Positions 8,844-18,522 of a stretch of 64,000 bases of DNA are shown one piece after another. The notes under the pieces were generated by a model. The model made no database searches. It saw nothing but the letters and a program-made list of their open reading frames with translations, and was not told the DNA's origin. Position numbers and translations under genes: made by a program. Positions within the stretch are counted from its first letter, which is position 1; the number at the start of each line of letters is the position of its first letter. The stretch is taken from positions 256,501 to 320,500 of the forward strand of contig NZ_CP022413.2 of assembly GCF_002222595.2 (NCBI RefSeq), given 5' to 3'. This DNA comes from Blautia hansenii DSM 20583 (GTDB lineage Bacteria > Bacillota > Clostridia > Lachnospirales > Lachnospiraceae).

Positions 8844-11800
8844 TTACTTATCTTTTTTCCGCTTACGGATATATAAGATACCAAATCCGGCAGCAAAGAG
8901 GAGTGCGGCACCTGCCAGTAAAAGATAAGGAAGAATGGTTGTTTCATCTCCGGTCTTGACTGGTTTGGAAGGTTCAGGTGTGTCTTTTGGAACTTCCGTA
9001 AGTTTTATCGTCTGTCCTTTATCGTCCAGATCCTCATGGGAAGCAATTTCAAGTGCTGTTTCTCCTTCAAGGGAAAAAAGTTTTTCAAAAACGACTACAT
9101 CATGTCCAGCCAATGTGCTTCCATCAAAAGTGAAGATGACTTCGACAGAACTATTGGAATCCTTTGGTGTAAATTCTGTTTCTGCCGTGACAGGTTTTCC
9201 ATCAATCAAAACTTCCTTTTGGGTTGTTTTGTCCATCAGCGTGCCGACCAGTTTGTATGGAGTATCCGGAATCAGATTTTTGTAGGATACGGTGTCAATG
9301 ATAGTTACTTCTTTCGTAGCAACGGCTTCCTGATCCCCATCCGCTTTGTCCTTCGCAGTAGTTCCAATTCCCGGGAAGTAGATAGACTGTTCATGGTCTT
9401 CTATATCGGCGTGAACAGCAATCTCTTTTTCCTGATACGTTAAAGACTCAAAGACAACAATTGTTTTGCCGGACAGGATGCTGCCATCAAATGTAAAGGT
9501 AAGTTCAATACTGCCAGAGGCATCTTCAGGAGTAAAGGTCGTAGTGGCAGTAATCGGTTTACCATCTGCCTGAAGAGGTTCTTTTGTCTCTTTGTCCATC
9601 AAGGTACCGGTAAGTGCATACTCCTTTCCTGGAATTAGGTTACTATATTTAACCGTATCAACAATAGTAATCTCTTTATCGGTTTTGGCAAAATGATCTC
9701 CGTCTGCTCTGTCTTTTGCAGTAGTAGCGATTTCTGGGAAGTAGATGGTCTGCCCATTATCTTCAAGATCTGCGTGTGTTGCAAATTCTTTGCCATCATA
9801 AGTAGCAGATTCAAAAACAACTACGGTTTTTCCGGCAAGGGAAGTCCCATCAAAAGAAAAAATCACATCTACCGTTCCAGAGGATTCTTTAGGAGTAAAT
9901 GTGGTTTCGGCAGTAACCTCTTTCTTATCTATTTCGACAGGCTTTCCGGATTCTTTATCCATAAGGGTTCCAGTCATAACATATTCTTCGCCGGGCAGAA
10001 GATTTTTGTAAGCTACCGTATCTACAAGGGTAACTTCTTTATCTGCCTGGGAAAGATTCATATCTGTTTCCTTATCTTTTGCAGTGGTCCCGATTTCTGG
10101 GAAATAGATAGTCTGATCCTGATCTGTAATGTCCGCATGAACAGCCAGTTTTAAATCCTCCTGGTACAGTTCCTCAAATACTACGATTGTTTTGCCCTTC
10201 AGAGAAGAGGCATTGAACGTAAAGGTCACTTTTGCAGAACCAGAAGATTTTTTTGGTTTGAAGGTGGTTTCTGCTGTGACAGGTTTTCCATCTATTTCAA
10301 TTGGCTTTCCGGATTCCTGATCCATCAGTGTGCCGATGAGCTTATAAGACTGTCCCTTCTTTAAGCCTTCGTATTCTACGGTATCAACTAGAGTGATTTT
10401 TTCTTCTGGTTTGGCAAAGTGGGAGTTGCTGTCTTTGTCAAGGGCAGTAGTTCCAATGGTAATCTGATCATCCGTTAAAGTTCCCATATCCACGACTACG
10501 TGATTTTTGTATACAGAGACCTCAATTTTTAAGAGGTTCATACCTTCATTGGAATCGCAGCGTTGTTCTTCCAAAATATAGGTATCATAAATCAGGGCTC
10601 CTTTGGCATCATCAGGTTTAGAAGAGCCAAACCAGATTCCGTCTTCAGAAGTTTCCCCACGATTGGTATTTGTAGTGTGCTTATTCCATTCTGAGGAAGT
10701 ACTGGCATAGCCATTTTTGTCTGTTACAATGGTATGACTTTCTCCTGTAGTTTTGGAGGTAATGGAAAATGGGACATTTGCCAGCCGGTTTAAATCTCCG
10801 TCAGAGACCTTTACGAATTCTAAATCGCCACGGATTACCTGATTGGAAATCGCTGTTTCTTTTGCAGTTAAATCCAAAATTTTCCCATTTTCTGTGATAG
10901 GAAACTCCTGAGAGAGTTTTCCCTCGTTCAAATAACCTTCCGGTGCTTTTGTCTCATCAACCCGGTAATGTCCATAAGGGAGCGTATCTTTTTTGGTGGA
11001 AGCAAGCCCCTTTTCATCTGTCTTCAAAGTGAGAACTACTTGATCTTTTTCGTAAAGGGTTCCATCCACAAGAACAGGATTTGGACCAAGATTGGTGATT
11101 GTAAATTCTGCATCCTTTAAAGAAGCATTTCCCTGTGGTTTGGCTTCTCCTGTTTCCAGATCCCGTTTTTGGATTTTGACACCGCCACGGATAATCTGGT
11201 TAGAAACAGAAGTCTCTTCTGTTGTTAAATCTACGATTTCTCCATTTTGGGTGATGTCGAATTCAAGAGCCTTTGCACCATCGGTTAGGTATCCGGAAGG
11301 CGCTTTGGTTTCTTCAATCCGGTAATGTCCAAGGGGCAGGGCATCAGCGGCACTTGCAGCAATACCATGTACATCCGATTTGATCGTAAGCACTGCCTGA
11401 CCATTTTCATAGAGCTTTCCACCTACCCATACCGGCTGTTTGTTCAGAGTGGTAATGGTAAATTCGGCATCTGCAAGCGATGCGGTTCCTTGTGCTTGTG
11501 TTCCCTGAGTTTCCAGATCCCGCTTCTGAATTTTGACGCCGCCTCGGAAGACCTGTTCTTCGACAGAAGAAGCGTTATAAATAGAGATAGTTTCTTCCGT
11601 ACCGGTACTGGTGATTTGCTGCACGAAAACAGATTCGTTTGGAAGATAGCCGGCAGGGGCTTTGGTTTCCTGTACGGTTACTGTACCCAGTGGGAAGCAG
11701 ACGGTCTTTCCATTACTGGCATAGAAAAATTCATCCCCGGATACCAAATAATCTTTTGTAAAATGGATTTCTCCAGAGGCATCTGTTTTCAATATCCAGG

Positions 11801-12827
11801 TGCGAACCGGTTTCTTACCATTTGCTCCGGGATCGGTAGCTGACTGCTCTGTATAGAATTTTATTGTAAATTCGGCATTGGCGAGAGAGCCGGTTCCCTG
11901 TGCTGAATTTTGCTGGGTGTCAGCATCCAGCTTTTTAAGGAGCAGTTTTACGGGATTATTTTGAGGAATATCCTTTACTTTTACGGTAGATGTTCCTTCT
12001 GCTTTTACCGTAACATTATGGGCGGAAGTATCTATAGCAAACCCTTCTGGGGCACTGATTTCTTTAACGGTGTAACTTCCTTCAGCCAGTTCTTTGGATT
12101 TTGCATATCCTTTTTTATCGGTAACAAGAGTTTCTACCAGTTCTTCCCCTTTGTAGATTCCGTATTTGGCTCCTTCTAAAGAGTAATTGCTATTTTTATC
12201 GGAAATATCGGTATTGGCAGAGGATTTCTGCAGTTCGATAAAGCCGTTTGGAACCTGATACCAGCTTCCTGCAAAAGTTTGGGAAGCATCGCCAGGAACG
12301 ATAAAAGCACGGAAGGATTCTGGTGGGGCAGGAAGCCCTTCAATGGCGTTGGCAACTTCCAATGCTTTGTCAATATAATTTTGAGGTGCACCATGAAAGG
12401 CGCCGGAGTCCCCATTATTTCCTGCATGGATATAGGAAACGACCAGATGACCAATGACATAAGAATTGTCATCGGACCATCCTTGGAAATATTGATCTTT
12501 TATTACCTTTTCATAACCATATCCACCGTTTAAGTAGTAAAGAGCTTTTCTGAGTGGGGAATTTTTTCCCAAAAGGTTATAAGGATACTTTCCGGAAGCC
12601 GGTGTTTTCTTTAATGGTTCTACGCAATAAGCCGTGTTATTGCCATCAAAGCTCATGCGGGAAGTATAATAGTCCCCGTATGGAATTTTGGCTCCTGCCT
12701 TATAATCAATGGTTCCATCTGCAGCATAAGCGGTATGGGCATTGAAAAAGAGTGTGCTAAGAAACATCGTGACACAAAGAAAAAGGGCGGTTAGCCGGAT
12801 ATGAGGTTGTTTTGCTGGTTTTAACAT
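8844..12827 (-). CDS. Surface adhesin with thioester, CNA-B and VaFE domains
   Basis: The protein is 1327 aa with an N-terminal signal peptide (hydrophobic core about residues 12-33, ending TAYA). A thioester-type domain follows, with the Cys in AYCVEP and the Gln in SQTFAG that would form the internal Cys-Gln bond. Next come several CNA-B/SpaA-type repeats with KAPxGY motifs, such as ETKAPSGYL and ETKAPEGYL. Four VaFE repeats then each end in a VVFE motif (IVVFEE, VVVFES, IVVFES, VVVFEK). The C-terminus has KTGDE, a hydrophobic helix and the basic tail RKRKKDK, a sortase-type anchor without a textbook LPXTG. Covalent host or recipient-cell binding during conjugation is the likely role (inference). 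Confidence 0.88.
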   Translation of the reverse strand: MLKPAKQPHIRLTALFLCVTMFLSTLFFNAHTAYAADGTIDYKAGAKIPYGDYYTSRMSFDGNNTAYCVEPLKKTPASGKYPYNLLGKNSPLRKALYYLNGGYGYEKVIKDQYFQGWSDDNSYVIGHLVVSYIHAGNNGDSGAFHGAPQNYIDKALEVANAIEGLPAPPESFRAFIVPGDASQTFAGSWYQVPNGFIELQKSSANTDISDKNSNYSLEGAKYGIYKGEELVETLVTDKKGYAKSKELAEGSYTVKEISAPEGFAIDTSAHNVTVKAEGTSTVKVKDIPQNNPVKLLLKKLDADTQQNSAQGTGSLANAEFTIKFYTEQSATDPGANGKKPVRTWILKTDASGEIHFTKDYLVSGDEFFYASNGKTVCFPLGTVTVQETKAPAGYLPNESVFVQQITSTGTEETISIYNASSVEEQVFRGGVKIQKRDLETQGTQAQGTASLADAEFTITTLNKQPVWVGGKLYENGQAVLTIKSDVHGIAASAADALPLGHYRIEETKAPSGYLTDGAKALEFDITQNGEIVDLTTEETSVSNQIIRGGVKIQKRDLETGEAKPQGNASLKDAEFTITNLGPNPVLVDGTLYEKDQVVLTLKTDEKGLASTKKDTLPYGHYRVDETKAPEGYLNEGKLSQEFPITENGKILDLTAKETAISNQVIRGDLEFVKVSDGDLNRLANVPFSITSKTTGESHTIVTDKNGYASTSSEWNKHTTNTNRGETSEDGIWFGSSKPDDAKGALIYDTYILEEQRCDSNEGMNLLKIEVSVYKNHVVVDMGTLTDDQITIGTTALDKDSNSHFAKPEEKITLVDTVEYEGLKKGQSYKLIGTLMDQESGKPIEIDGKPVTAETTFKPKKSSGSAKVTFTFNASSLKGKTIVVFEELYQEDLKLAVHADITDQDQTIYFPEIGTTAKDKETDMNLSQADKEVTLVDTVAYKNLLPGEEYVMTGTLMDKESGKPVEIDKKEVTAETTFTPKESSGTVDVIFSFDGTSLAGKTVVVFESATYDGKEFATHADLEDNGQTIYFPEIATTAKDRADGDHFAKTDKEITIVDTVKYSNLIPGKEYALTGTLMDKETKEPLQADGKPITATTTFTPEDASGSIELTFTFDGSILSGKTIVVFESLTYQEKEIAVHADIEDHEQSIYFPGIGTTAKDKADGDQEAVATKEVTIIDTVSYKNLIPDTPYKLVGTLMDKTTQKEVLIDGKPVTAETEFTPKDSNSSVEVIFTFDGSTLAGHDVVVFEKLFSLEGETALEIASHEDLDDKGQTIKLTEVPKDTPEPSKPVKTGDETTILPYLLLAGAALLFAAGFGILYIRKRKKDK
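8994..10440 (-). repeat. Four tandem VaFE coding repeats, about 362 bp each
   Basis: Matching landmarks (the codons for the TTAKDK-like start of each unit) recur at about 9355, 9717, 10079 and 10440, a period of 361-362 bp. The repeats are clearly diverged at the DNA level, so they are old duplications, but they could still recombine and change stalk length. Confidence 0.8.
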
Positions 12828-12881
12828 AAATCTCCTCCTTTGTTAAAAAGAAAAGCAGCCATATTCGGGCTGCAGGTAACA

Positions 12882-15800
12882 TTAACCGACTTTTTTATCC
12901 TGGCGTTTCAAGATTTCCAGGAGTTCCTGTCGGTCTGTGGTAATCAATTCTTTTTCCAGGTTGGAAGCTTTAAATTCCACAGTGATATTATTGTTGTTTG
13001 TTGAAATCAGTCCGTTTCCACGTTGGAAATGGGTGATATTCATAACTTCGGTTTCGGAAAGACGAAGAATGGTTTTTACACGTTGTGCCTCTTCATCTTC
13101 CATGTTAAGAATAATTTTGGTTTTACAGTTATTGATAATGCCTTTTCCATATTTTCCGTCATCAAGAGCAAAAAAGTCATTGAGGTCCTGGGTTGCAAAA
13201 ATACCGGCACCAGAGTATGCCCGGATGATCTTGGCAATCTCCAAAACGAATTCAGCGGCCAGGCGGTTACTGGAGGCACCGATGAGTTGCCATACTTCAT
13301 CTACGAAAATGGCTTTTTCTTCGGTACGATTTTCTTTGGCTTTATCCCATACATAGTCCAGAGCAACAAACATCCCTACCGTTAAGAGATCACTGGAGCC
13401 AGTCAGCTCTGAAATGTCCAAAACGGTATATTTATTGGTCAGATCTACATTGGTCTGCTGGTTAAAAGAGGAAGCAGAGCCATGGACAAGACGGTTCAGG
13501 ATGTGAGCCAGTCGTTTGGTATCTTCAGTTTCCATCAAAACATCATATACATCTCCAAGAATTGGCATCGCTTTATAATGATCCGGGTGTTTGGGATCAA
13601 TGAGGGATTCATTCTTATGGGTAATTCCCTTTCTTGCATAGGTTTTAATCAGTGCTTCGTCCAAAAGCTGTTTTTCCTCATGGTTCATATCTGGAATGAG
13701 CAGAGAAAAGAAAACATGTAGACGTTGAATCTTACTGGCTAAGGCAGATGCGTCTAAAGTTGGACCGTCCAGCAGCTCATTGACAGAGTTATCTACTTTT
13801 CGGATTTCCATGACATTGATGCAGTTTTGGCTGGCAGGAGAAATCTGGATAAAGGTTCCCCCTACATTGCGGGCAGCCCGATAAAACTCATGACCTTTTA
13901 ACGGTGCGATGATAAATACCTGGATTCCTTTACGTCGCATACGAAGTGCCATAGTCTGCATGGTAAAGGTTTTTCCAGATCCGGAAGTGCCAAGAATCGC
14001 AATATTGGAGTTTTTATATTGTTTGGAGTCAAAAATATCAGCAATCACTAAAGAGTTGTTATGCTTATTTACTCCAAACAGGATACCGTTGTCATCGCAA
14101 ATGCTGTAGCTGACGAAAGGATAGCAACTGGCAGCTCCGGTGGTTAAGACATTTCGTTTTGAGAGTTCATAGAGCTTCTTATCCAGGTTTACAAGAGGAA
14201 GGGAAGATAAAAATCCCTGTTCTTGCAGGAAGTAACAAGACCGCAGATCCATATCCTGTGAGATGAGAAGTTTTTTCATCTCCTGAATCCGCCATTGCAG
14301 TTCTTCCAGATCACCTGCCGTAATCGTAATCAAAAGATTCATGTAATAGAAATCTTCATTATTAGCAAGTCCCTGTTTGAGGAAATAGCCGGAACGGATG
14401 GCAGAATCCAGATCATCAAAATCCGCATTGGTATCAGAGGCATCTTTGATCTTTGAACGGTTGATCCGGATTTGCTGTCCAAGACGTTGCTGGATCTTAT
14501 CTTTGGGCTGTTTATGCAGAAAAAAGTCAATGTCAATTCCTTCGCCAGCATTGATAAGCAGGGATAGCCAGCCTGGCATTACTTTTGCTTTGTAACCATC
14601 GCACGGCACCAGCAGGTAAGAATGGTAGATGCCATTTACCAGCACATAGTTGCTGTGCTTAAAGTCCAAAGACTCTGGTGCAATGAATTCATTGATATGG
14701 ATGTTATCCACTTCCTGCTCACGGCCAGATTCCATATAGCGGGTAAGTACCTGGTTAATCCGTTTTGGCAAAGGTGTTTCGGTACATTTGGTACGGTTCA
14801 GTAAAGTGTAGAGTACATCGGTTGTAAACTCATCTTCATTGTCATGAACCAGCACATCGTTGCCGCATTGATATAGAAAGGTTTTTGCGGTCTGTGCAGC
14901 AGTTTCCAAAGCTGCCAGGATTTCCTTTTCCTCCACCTTTCGATTCACATTGAAAGGTTCGTATTCAAAGATTAGGAAAAAACGTCTGGAAACCGCTTCT
15001 CTGGAACTTAACTGCCGGACAAATTGGATATAGTCTTTTTGTAACTGCCGGCAGTTAGGATCTGATTCCCGTTCCATTTCCAAACGGGACTGTTCCAGAT
15101 GTTTGTTGATATCCGCTTTTTTGGAGATCATCTTAATCTGCAGTTTCACAGGACTGATTTTTAGGTAGGAGATGAAGCTGAAGATGATCCCTTGTTGTTC
15201 CCTAGCACTGCGTAAGAGGAAATTGATTGGTTCAATCTCCAGGATTTTTACATAACGATGGTCTGTCGTGTAGATAACGCCATTGGCAATTTTATCAATA
15301 GGAAGATAATCTTCTAAGGTGATTTCTTTTCGTTTTTTCTTTTTGCTTTTCCCGGAAGCAGCAGATGACTGGTTGGAAGCTTTATTCGCAGTTCTTTCTT
15401 TTTTTCGCTCCTCCAAAAGTTGCTGCTTTATCTGCTGTTTTTCAAGTTTTGCCTGCCTTTTCGCACTTTTACGTGCAGCGTTTTGTTCTTTTTTTAATTG
15501 TCGGGACTCAAATTTAAGAATCCGGATGTCTTCACGAGCCTGTTTGCGTATTCCACGTTTTGTAGAAGTATCAAACTGCCGGCGTTCTTTTTTTTTAACA
15601 GCAGGGGATTCTTTTGTCTTCTCTTCAGAAGACATCTGAGAGCAGTTCTCTTCAGAAGAAGCTTCTGCAGGTTGCTTTGGATGACGTTTTCGTTTTCTGG
15701 TTTTGGGTTCTTTGTTGCGGGGTTTTTTAATCCGGTACTTTTTTTTCGGTTCCGGATGCACATCCATACGGTAAATAACCCGGCGGTTTTTCAGAAAACG

Positions 15801-16064
15801 CAAAGCGTTCATTAAAAATGCAGTAATGCTTTCCCCACCGATTCCAATTAAAGAAATCATAGCAGCAGGCAGAGCAGTCATACAGAGAATAATAATCCTG
15901 ACAGTCAGTGTCAGAGGCAGATTGATAACAGGAATGGTGATCAGGATTGCCAGGACACCGCCTTCGATGGCATTACGGATTTTAAACATTCCGCCCATAA
16001 AGGTCCCTTTTTCTATAAAATTGCGTGGGATGAAGACAGGATGTTGTTCTTCAGTATTGTTCAT
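12882..16064 (-). CDS. VirB4-type conjugation ATPase with fused PrgI domain
   Basis: The protein is 1060 aa. Residues 1-95 form a PrgI-like part with two membrane helices. About 140 residues of very basic, low-complexity linker follow (runs such as KTRKRKRHPK and KSKKKKRKE). The VirB4 body carries Walker A in ILGTSGSGKTFTMQ (about residue 690) and Walker B in KAIFVDEVWQLIG. VirB4 powers pilus and substrate transfer in type IV secretion; PrgI is normally a separate small membrane gene. The start overlaps the stop of the previous gene by 4 bp (ATGA). The family is certain; the fusion is seen directly. Confidence 0.92.
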   Translation of the reverse strand: MNNTEEQHPVFIPRNFIEKGTFMGGMFKIRNAIEGGVLAILITIPVINLPLTLTVRIIILCMTALPAAMISLIGIGGESITAFLMNALRFLKNRRVIYRMDVHPEPKKKYRIKKPRNKEPKTRKRKRHPKQPAEASSEENCSQMSSEEKTKESPAVKKKERRQFDTSTKRGIRKQAREDIRILKFESRQLKKEQNAARKSAKRQAKLEKQQIKQQLLEERKKERTANKASNQSSAASGKSKKKKRKEITLEDYLPIDKIANGVIYTTDHRYVKILEIEPINFLLRSAREQQGIIFSFISYLKISPVKLQIKMISKKADINKHLEQSRLEMERESDPNCRQLQKDYIQFVRQLSSREAVSRRFFLIFEYEPFNVNRKVEEKEILAALETAAQTAKTFLYQCGNDVLVHDNEDEFTTDVLYTLLNRTKCTETPLPKRINQVLTRYMESGREQEVDNIHINEFIAPESLDFKHSNYVLVNGIYHSYLLVPCDGYKAKVMPGWLSLLINAGEGIDIDFFLHKQPKDKIQQRLGQQIRINRSKIKDASDTNADFDDLDSAIRSGYFLKQGLANNEDFYYMNLLITITAGDLEELQWRIQEMKKLLISQDMDLRSCYFLQEQGFLSSLPLVNLDKKLYELSKRNVLTTGAASCYPFVSYSICDDNGILFGVNKHNNSLVIADIFDSKQYKNSNIAILGTSGSGKTFTMQTMALRMRRKGIQVFIIAPLKGHEFYRAARNVGGTFIQISPASQNCINVMEIRKVDNSVNELLDGPTLDASALASKIQRLHVFFSLLIPDMNHEEKQLLDEALIKTYARKGITHKNESLIDPKHPDHYKAMPILGDVYDVLMETEDTKRLAHILNRLVHGSASSFNQQTNVDLTNKYTVLDISELTGSSDLLTVGMFVALDYVWDKAKENRTEEKAIFVDEVWQLIGASSNRLAAEFVLEIAKIIRAYSGAGIFATQDLNDFFALDDGKYGKGIINNCKTKIILNMEDEEAQRVKTILRLSETEVMNITHFQRGNGLISTNNNNITVEFKASNLEKELITTDRQELLEILKRQDKKVG

Positions 16065-16684
16065 GGCTGCACCTCCTTTGGTTCTTCCATGGAAGGAGCT
16101 TCCGGAACTTCTGTGACAGGGGCAGCTTTTTCCGAATTCACGGAGGTATCGTCATAACCGCCTTCTTGCAACTGTTCAACTTCCTCTGTTGTGATGGAAG
16201 GAAGTTTGTCATCTGTCGGACGTTCATAGATGATTTCTTTTCCAGAATCAGGGGTACGTTCCTCACCGAAAAAGAATCTTCCAGTAGAGGAAGTGTAGTA
16301 CACAGGAAGAACAGACTTATCCGGAAACTGGAACGAAAAATTAATATCAGAAGCATTGGGATAGGTAGTATCATCAGCAAGGAAACGGATGGAAGTTAGA
16401 GACATCTGTTTTACGTTTTTAAGATAGGAGGTCAGTTCTTCCTGAAAAAGTTTCACCTGTTCCTTGGAGAAAAAGTCTTCCAAAGCTTCAAAATCCTGAA
16501 AGCTTATGGATTCGTTATTTTCTGTTTGTTCTGTCTCGGCATTTTCACTGTCATCGTGCTGAGTATTTTCTGTTTCGGATTTTTTGTTTCCTTTTTGGGA
16601 TTTCCAGATGGAGGGAAAGACAAATCCGATGATAATTAAAAAGGCCATCATAAAGATAGCCAGAATTGCTTTTTTTCTGTTCAT
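16061..16684 (-). CDS. Membrane-anchored transfer protein, unknown
   Basis: The protein has 207 aa with one N-terminal membrane helix (about residues 7-27). An acidic, low-complexity stretch rich in Glu, Asn and Ser follows, then a folded region that could be a small beta domain (about residues 65-150) and a Pro/Glu-rich tail. It lies between the lytic enzyme and VirB4 and overlaps VirB4 by 4 bp, so it is a likely accessory subunit of the cell-envelope channel. The size and layout recall VirB8/TcpC-type proteins, but I see no decisive motif. Confidence 0.6.
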   Translation of the reverse strand: MNRKKAILAIFMMAFLIIIGFVFPSIWKSQKGNKKSETENTQHDDSENAETEQTENNESISFQDFEALEDFFSKEQVKLFQEELTSYLKNVKQMSLTSIRFLADDTTYPNASDINFSFQFPDKSVLPVYYTSSTGRFFFGEERTPDSGKEIIYERPTDDKLPSITTEEVEQLQEGGYDDTSVNSEKAAPVTEVPEAPSMEEPKEVQP

Positions 16685-16695
16685 AAGTGTCTCCT

Positions 16696-18522
16696 TTATT
16701 TTTTAGCGAAGATCCAATAGGCATTTGCGGTTGCATGCACTTCCGTCATCATATCGAATTCACGGTTGATGTAGTTTTTGGAGGAACTGTCATTGGGATC
16801 ATTGACTAATACTTTACCTCCAGCCGTTACACCACGAAGGACAATAAAATGTCCGCCACTGGTAAAAAGCCCAGCTCTTTGGGAACTGATGACCGGATGA
16901 CCTTCAGATAAAGCCTGAAGTACCTGGTTGGGATCACTGGTCTGTGTGACAGCCCCACACCCAAAATGATCGGACGCTGCCTGGAAATAAGACCAGTAAG
17001 TGCCGACTCCTGGTTTGTAATAGGAATTTCCGCACCAGGATATTGCATCAATAGGTGTAATGGTAGTGCCTGTAAGATAACTGGCAATCATAGCAAAGCT
17101 TGTCGGACCGCATCCGCTGCTGGCGATGGAACCACCGCCATAGGGGATATTTCCATAGTCTGTCTGGAGATAGTGTGGAATTTGCATGCCGTTTGCGGGA
17201 TAGCTGCCGCCACTGGCAGTAATTTGGTAATACCGAAGGACATGCTCCACATATTCTTTATCACCATACCGGTCATAAGGCCAGCTTGGTCTTGCACACA
17301 TCATATCAGAGTAGGCAATCGCATTTTCTTTGGTATATCCACCGTCACGCTCCATTGCCCAGTCAATGTATGCAGAACCGTAGTTGTAACCCTGAAGAGC
17401 CAGTTTAATCCGGTCTAAGTCCGTAGGTCCGGTACAGCCGGCTTTGTCGAGGGCATATTTTAATTCCTGAATACCACATTCAATGGAGTATTCAGGATCT
17501 GTAATCCCATTTGGCACATGGGGATAGCGGGTATTAAATCCACCTTCCGCTGCTTGCATAACATCCAGCCCTCGTCCGCCAGATTCCTGCATCATGACTG
17601 CCAGAATTAAATCCACATAATCACTCATACCATATTTCGCAGCGGCTCTTTCTACAGCAGGGCGGTAGGACAATACCTCATCACTAAGATTGATAGCAGC
17701 TACTATGCCGGAAGAAGCAGTTCCAAAGAAAGCAGTCAGATTTTCTGCATAGTTTTTGGCAAGTTCTTTCTGCTTGTCTGTAAGATGGAATACATGGTCT
17801 GCAAAATAGGAATCCCCAGCATAAACAACGGTATAGGTGTGTTTCGTAAAAGTAACCGTCTGTGTTTGTGCCTGTCCCTGTTCTGTGCCGGCTTCTCCTT
17901 CTGCACCGCCATCAACGGTAACTTCCATGGTAACTGTTTCGGTTGCTACATCATAAGAAAAAAGTCCTTCTTTGTTTTCACGGATGAGTTTCTTTAATTG
18001 GTTTAGGTTGATGTTTTTATAGTCATCCTGGCTGGCACAAAATTGTGAAATCAGCAGATTGGCATTGACGGAGATGCTGTATGTATAGGGATCATTGATG
18101 GATGCAGTATCTCCTTGTGGAAGACGGGAAATTGCTGCATGGATCTCTGCCAGAATGTCTTCATGGCTTTCTTCTAACACTTCAACGATGGCATCACGGG
18201 AAGCACGGATGTTTTCACTGATCATAGAGTTGCTGTTTAGCACATCGCTTTGTTCGGTCAGACTTCCAAAGATCAGACCAGGGAGCATCACAATAAATAA
18301 AACCGGAAGCAGCAGTATGGCGAGAATAACAAGGAGAATTTTAGCGAACTGATTCCGGTTGGCTATGACTGCGCCAATCGCTGCTGAAAAAGGCCCGCCA
18401 AGGGCTGCACCATATCCTGCTTTGGAGAAAGTGGCTGCTGTTTTTAAGGACTTTAGATGAGAAATGGTACTGGAGCCTACATCCATTGCTTCGTCAAGTC
18501 CAGAGCGTTCTGTATCCATCAC
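16696..18522 (-). CDS. Bifunctional transfer lytic enzyme (lysozyme-like plus C39-like peptidase)
   Basis: The protein is 608 aa from GTG 18522 (AAGGA nine bases upstream); the adjacent ATG at 18519 is an equal alternative. A membrane helix lies at about residues 60-85. The lysozyme-like domain spans roughly residues 290-420 (DLILAVMMQESGGRG, catalytic Glu in QESGG). The C-terminal 140 residues resemble a papain-fold C39-type peptidase with Cys in SSGCGPTSFAM and His in SGGHFIVLRG. Such VirB1-like or CwlT-like enzymes open peptidoglycan for the conjugation channel. The start overlaps the upstream stop by one base. Confidence 0.85.
   Translation of the reverse strand: MMDTERSGLDEAMDVGSSTISHLKSLKTAATFSKAGYGAALGGPFSAAIGAVIANRNQFAKILLVILAILLLPVLFIVMLPGLIFGSLTEQSDVLNSNSMISENIRASRDAIVEVLEESHEDILAEIHAAISRLPQGDTASINDPYTYSISVNANLLISQFCASQDDYKNINLNQLKKLIRENKEGLFSYDVATETVTMEVTVDGGAEGEAGTEQGQAQTQTVTFTKHTYTVVYAGDSYFADHVFHLTDKQKELAKNYAENLTAFFGTASSGIVAAINLSDEVLSYRPAVERAAAKYGMSDYVDLILAVMMQESGGRGLDVMQAAEGGFNTRYPHVPNGITDPEYSIECGIQELKYALDKAGCTGPTDLDRIKLALQGYNYGSAYIDWAMERDGGYTKENAIAYSDMMCARPSWPYDRYGDKEYVEHVLRYYQITASGGSYPANGMQIPHYLQTDYGNIPYGGGSIASSGCGPTSFAMIASYLTGTTITPIDAISWCGNSYYKPGVGTYWSYFQAASDHFGCGAVTQTSDPNQVLQALSEGHPVISSQRAGLFTSGGHFIVLRGVTAGGKVLVNDPNDSSSKNYINREFDMMTEVHATANAYWIFAKK

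Noticed and set aside
9036..9443. LPXTG anchor in the adhesin
   Set aside because: The C-terminus has KTGDE with a hydrophobic helix and a basic tail; no exact LPXTG is present.
8935..12745. Many plus-strand open frames opposite the adhesin gene
   Set aside because: They are shadows of the repetitive minus-strand gene, with no ribosome-binding sites and no family resemblance.
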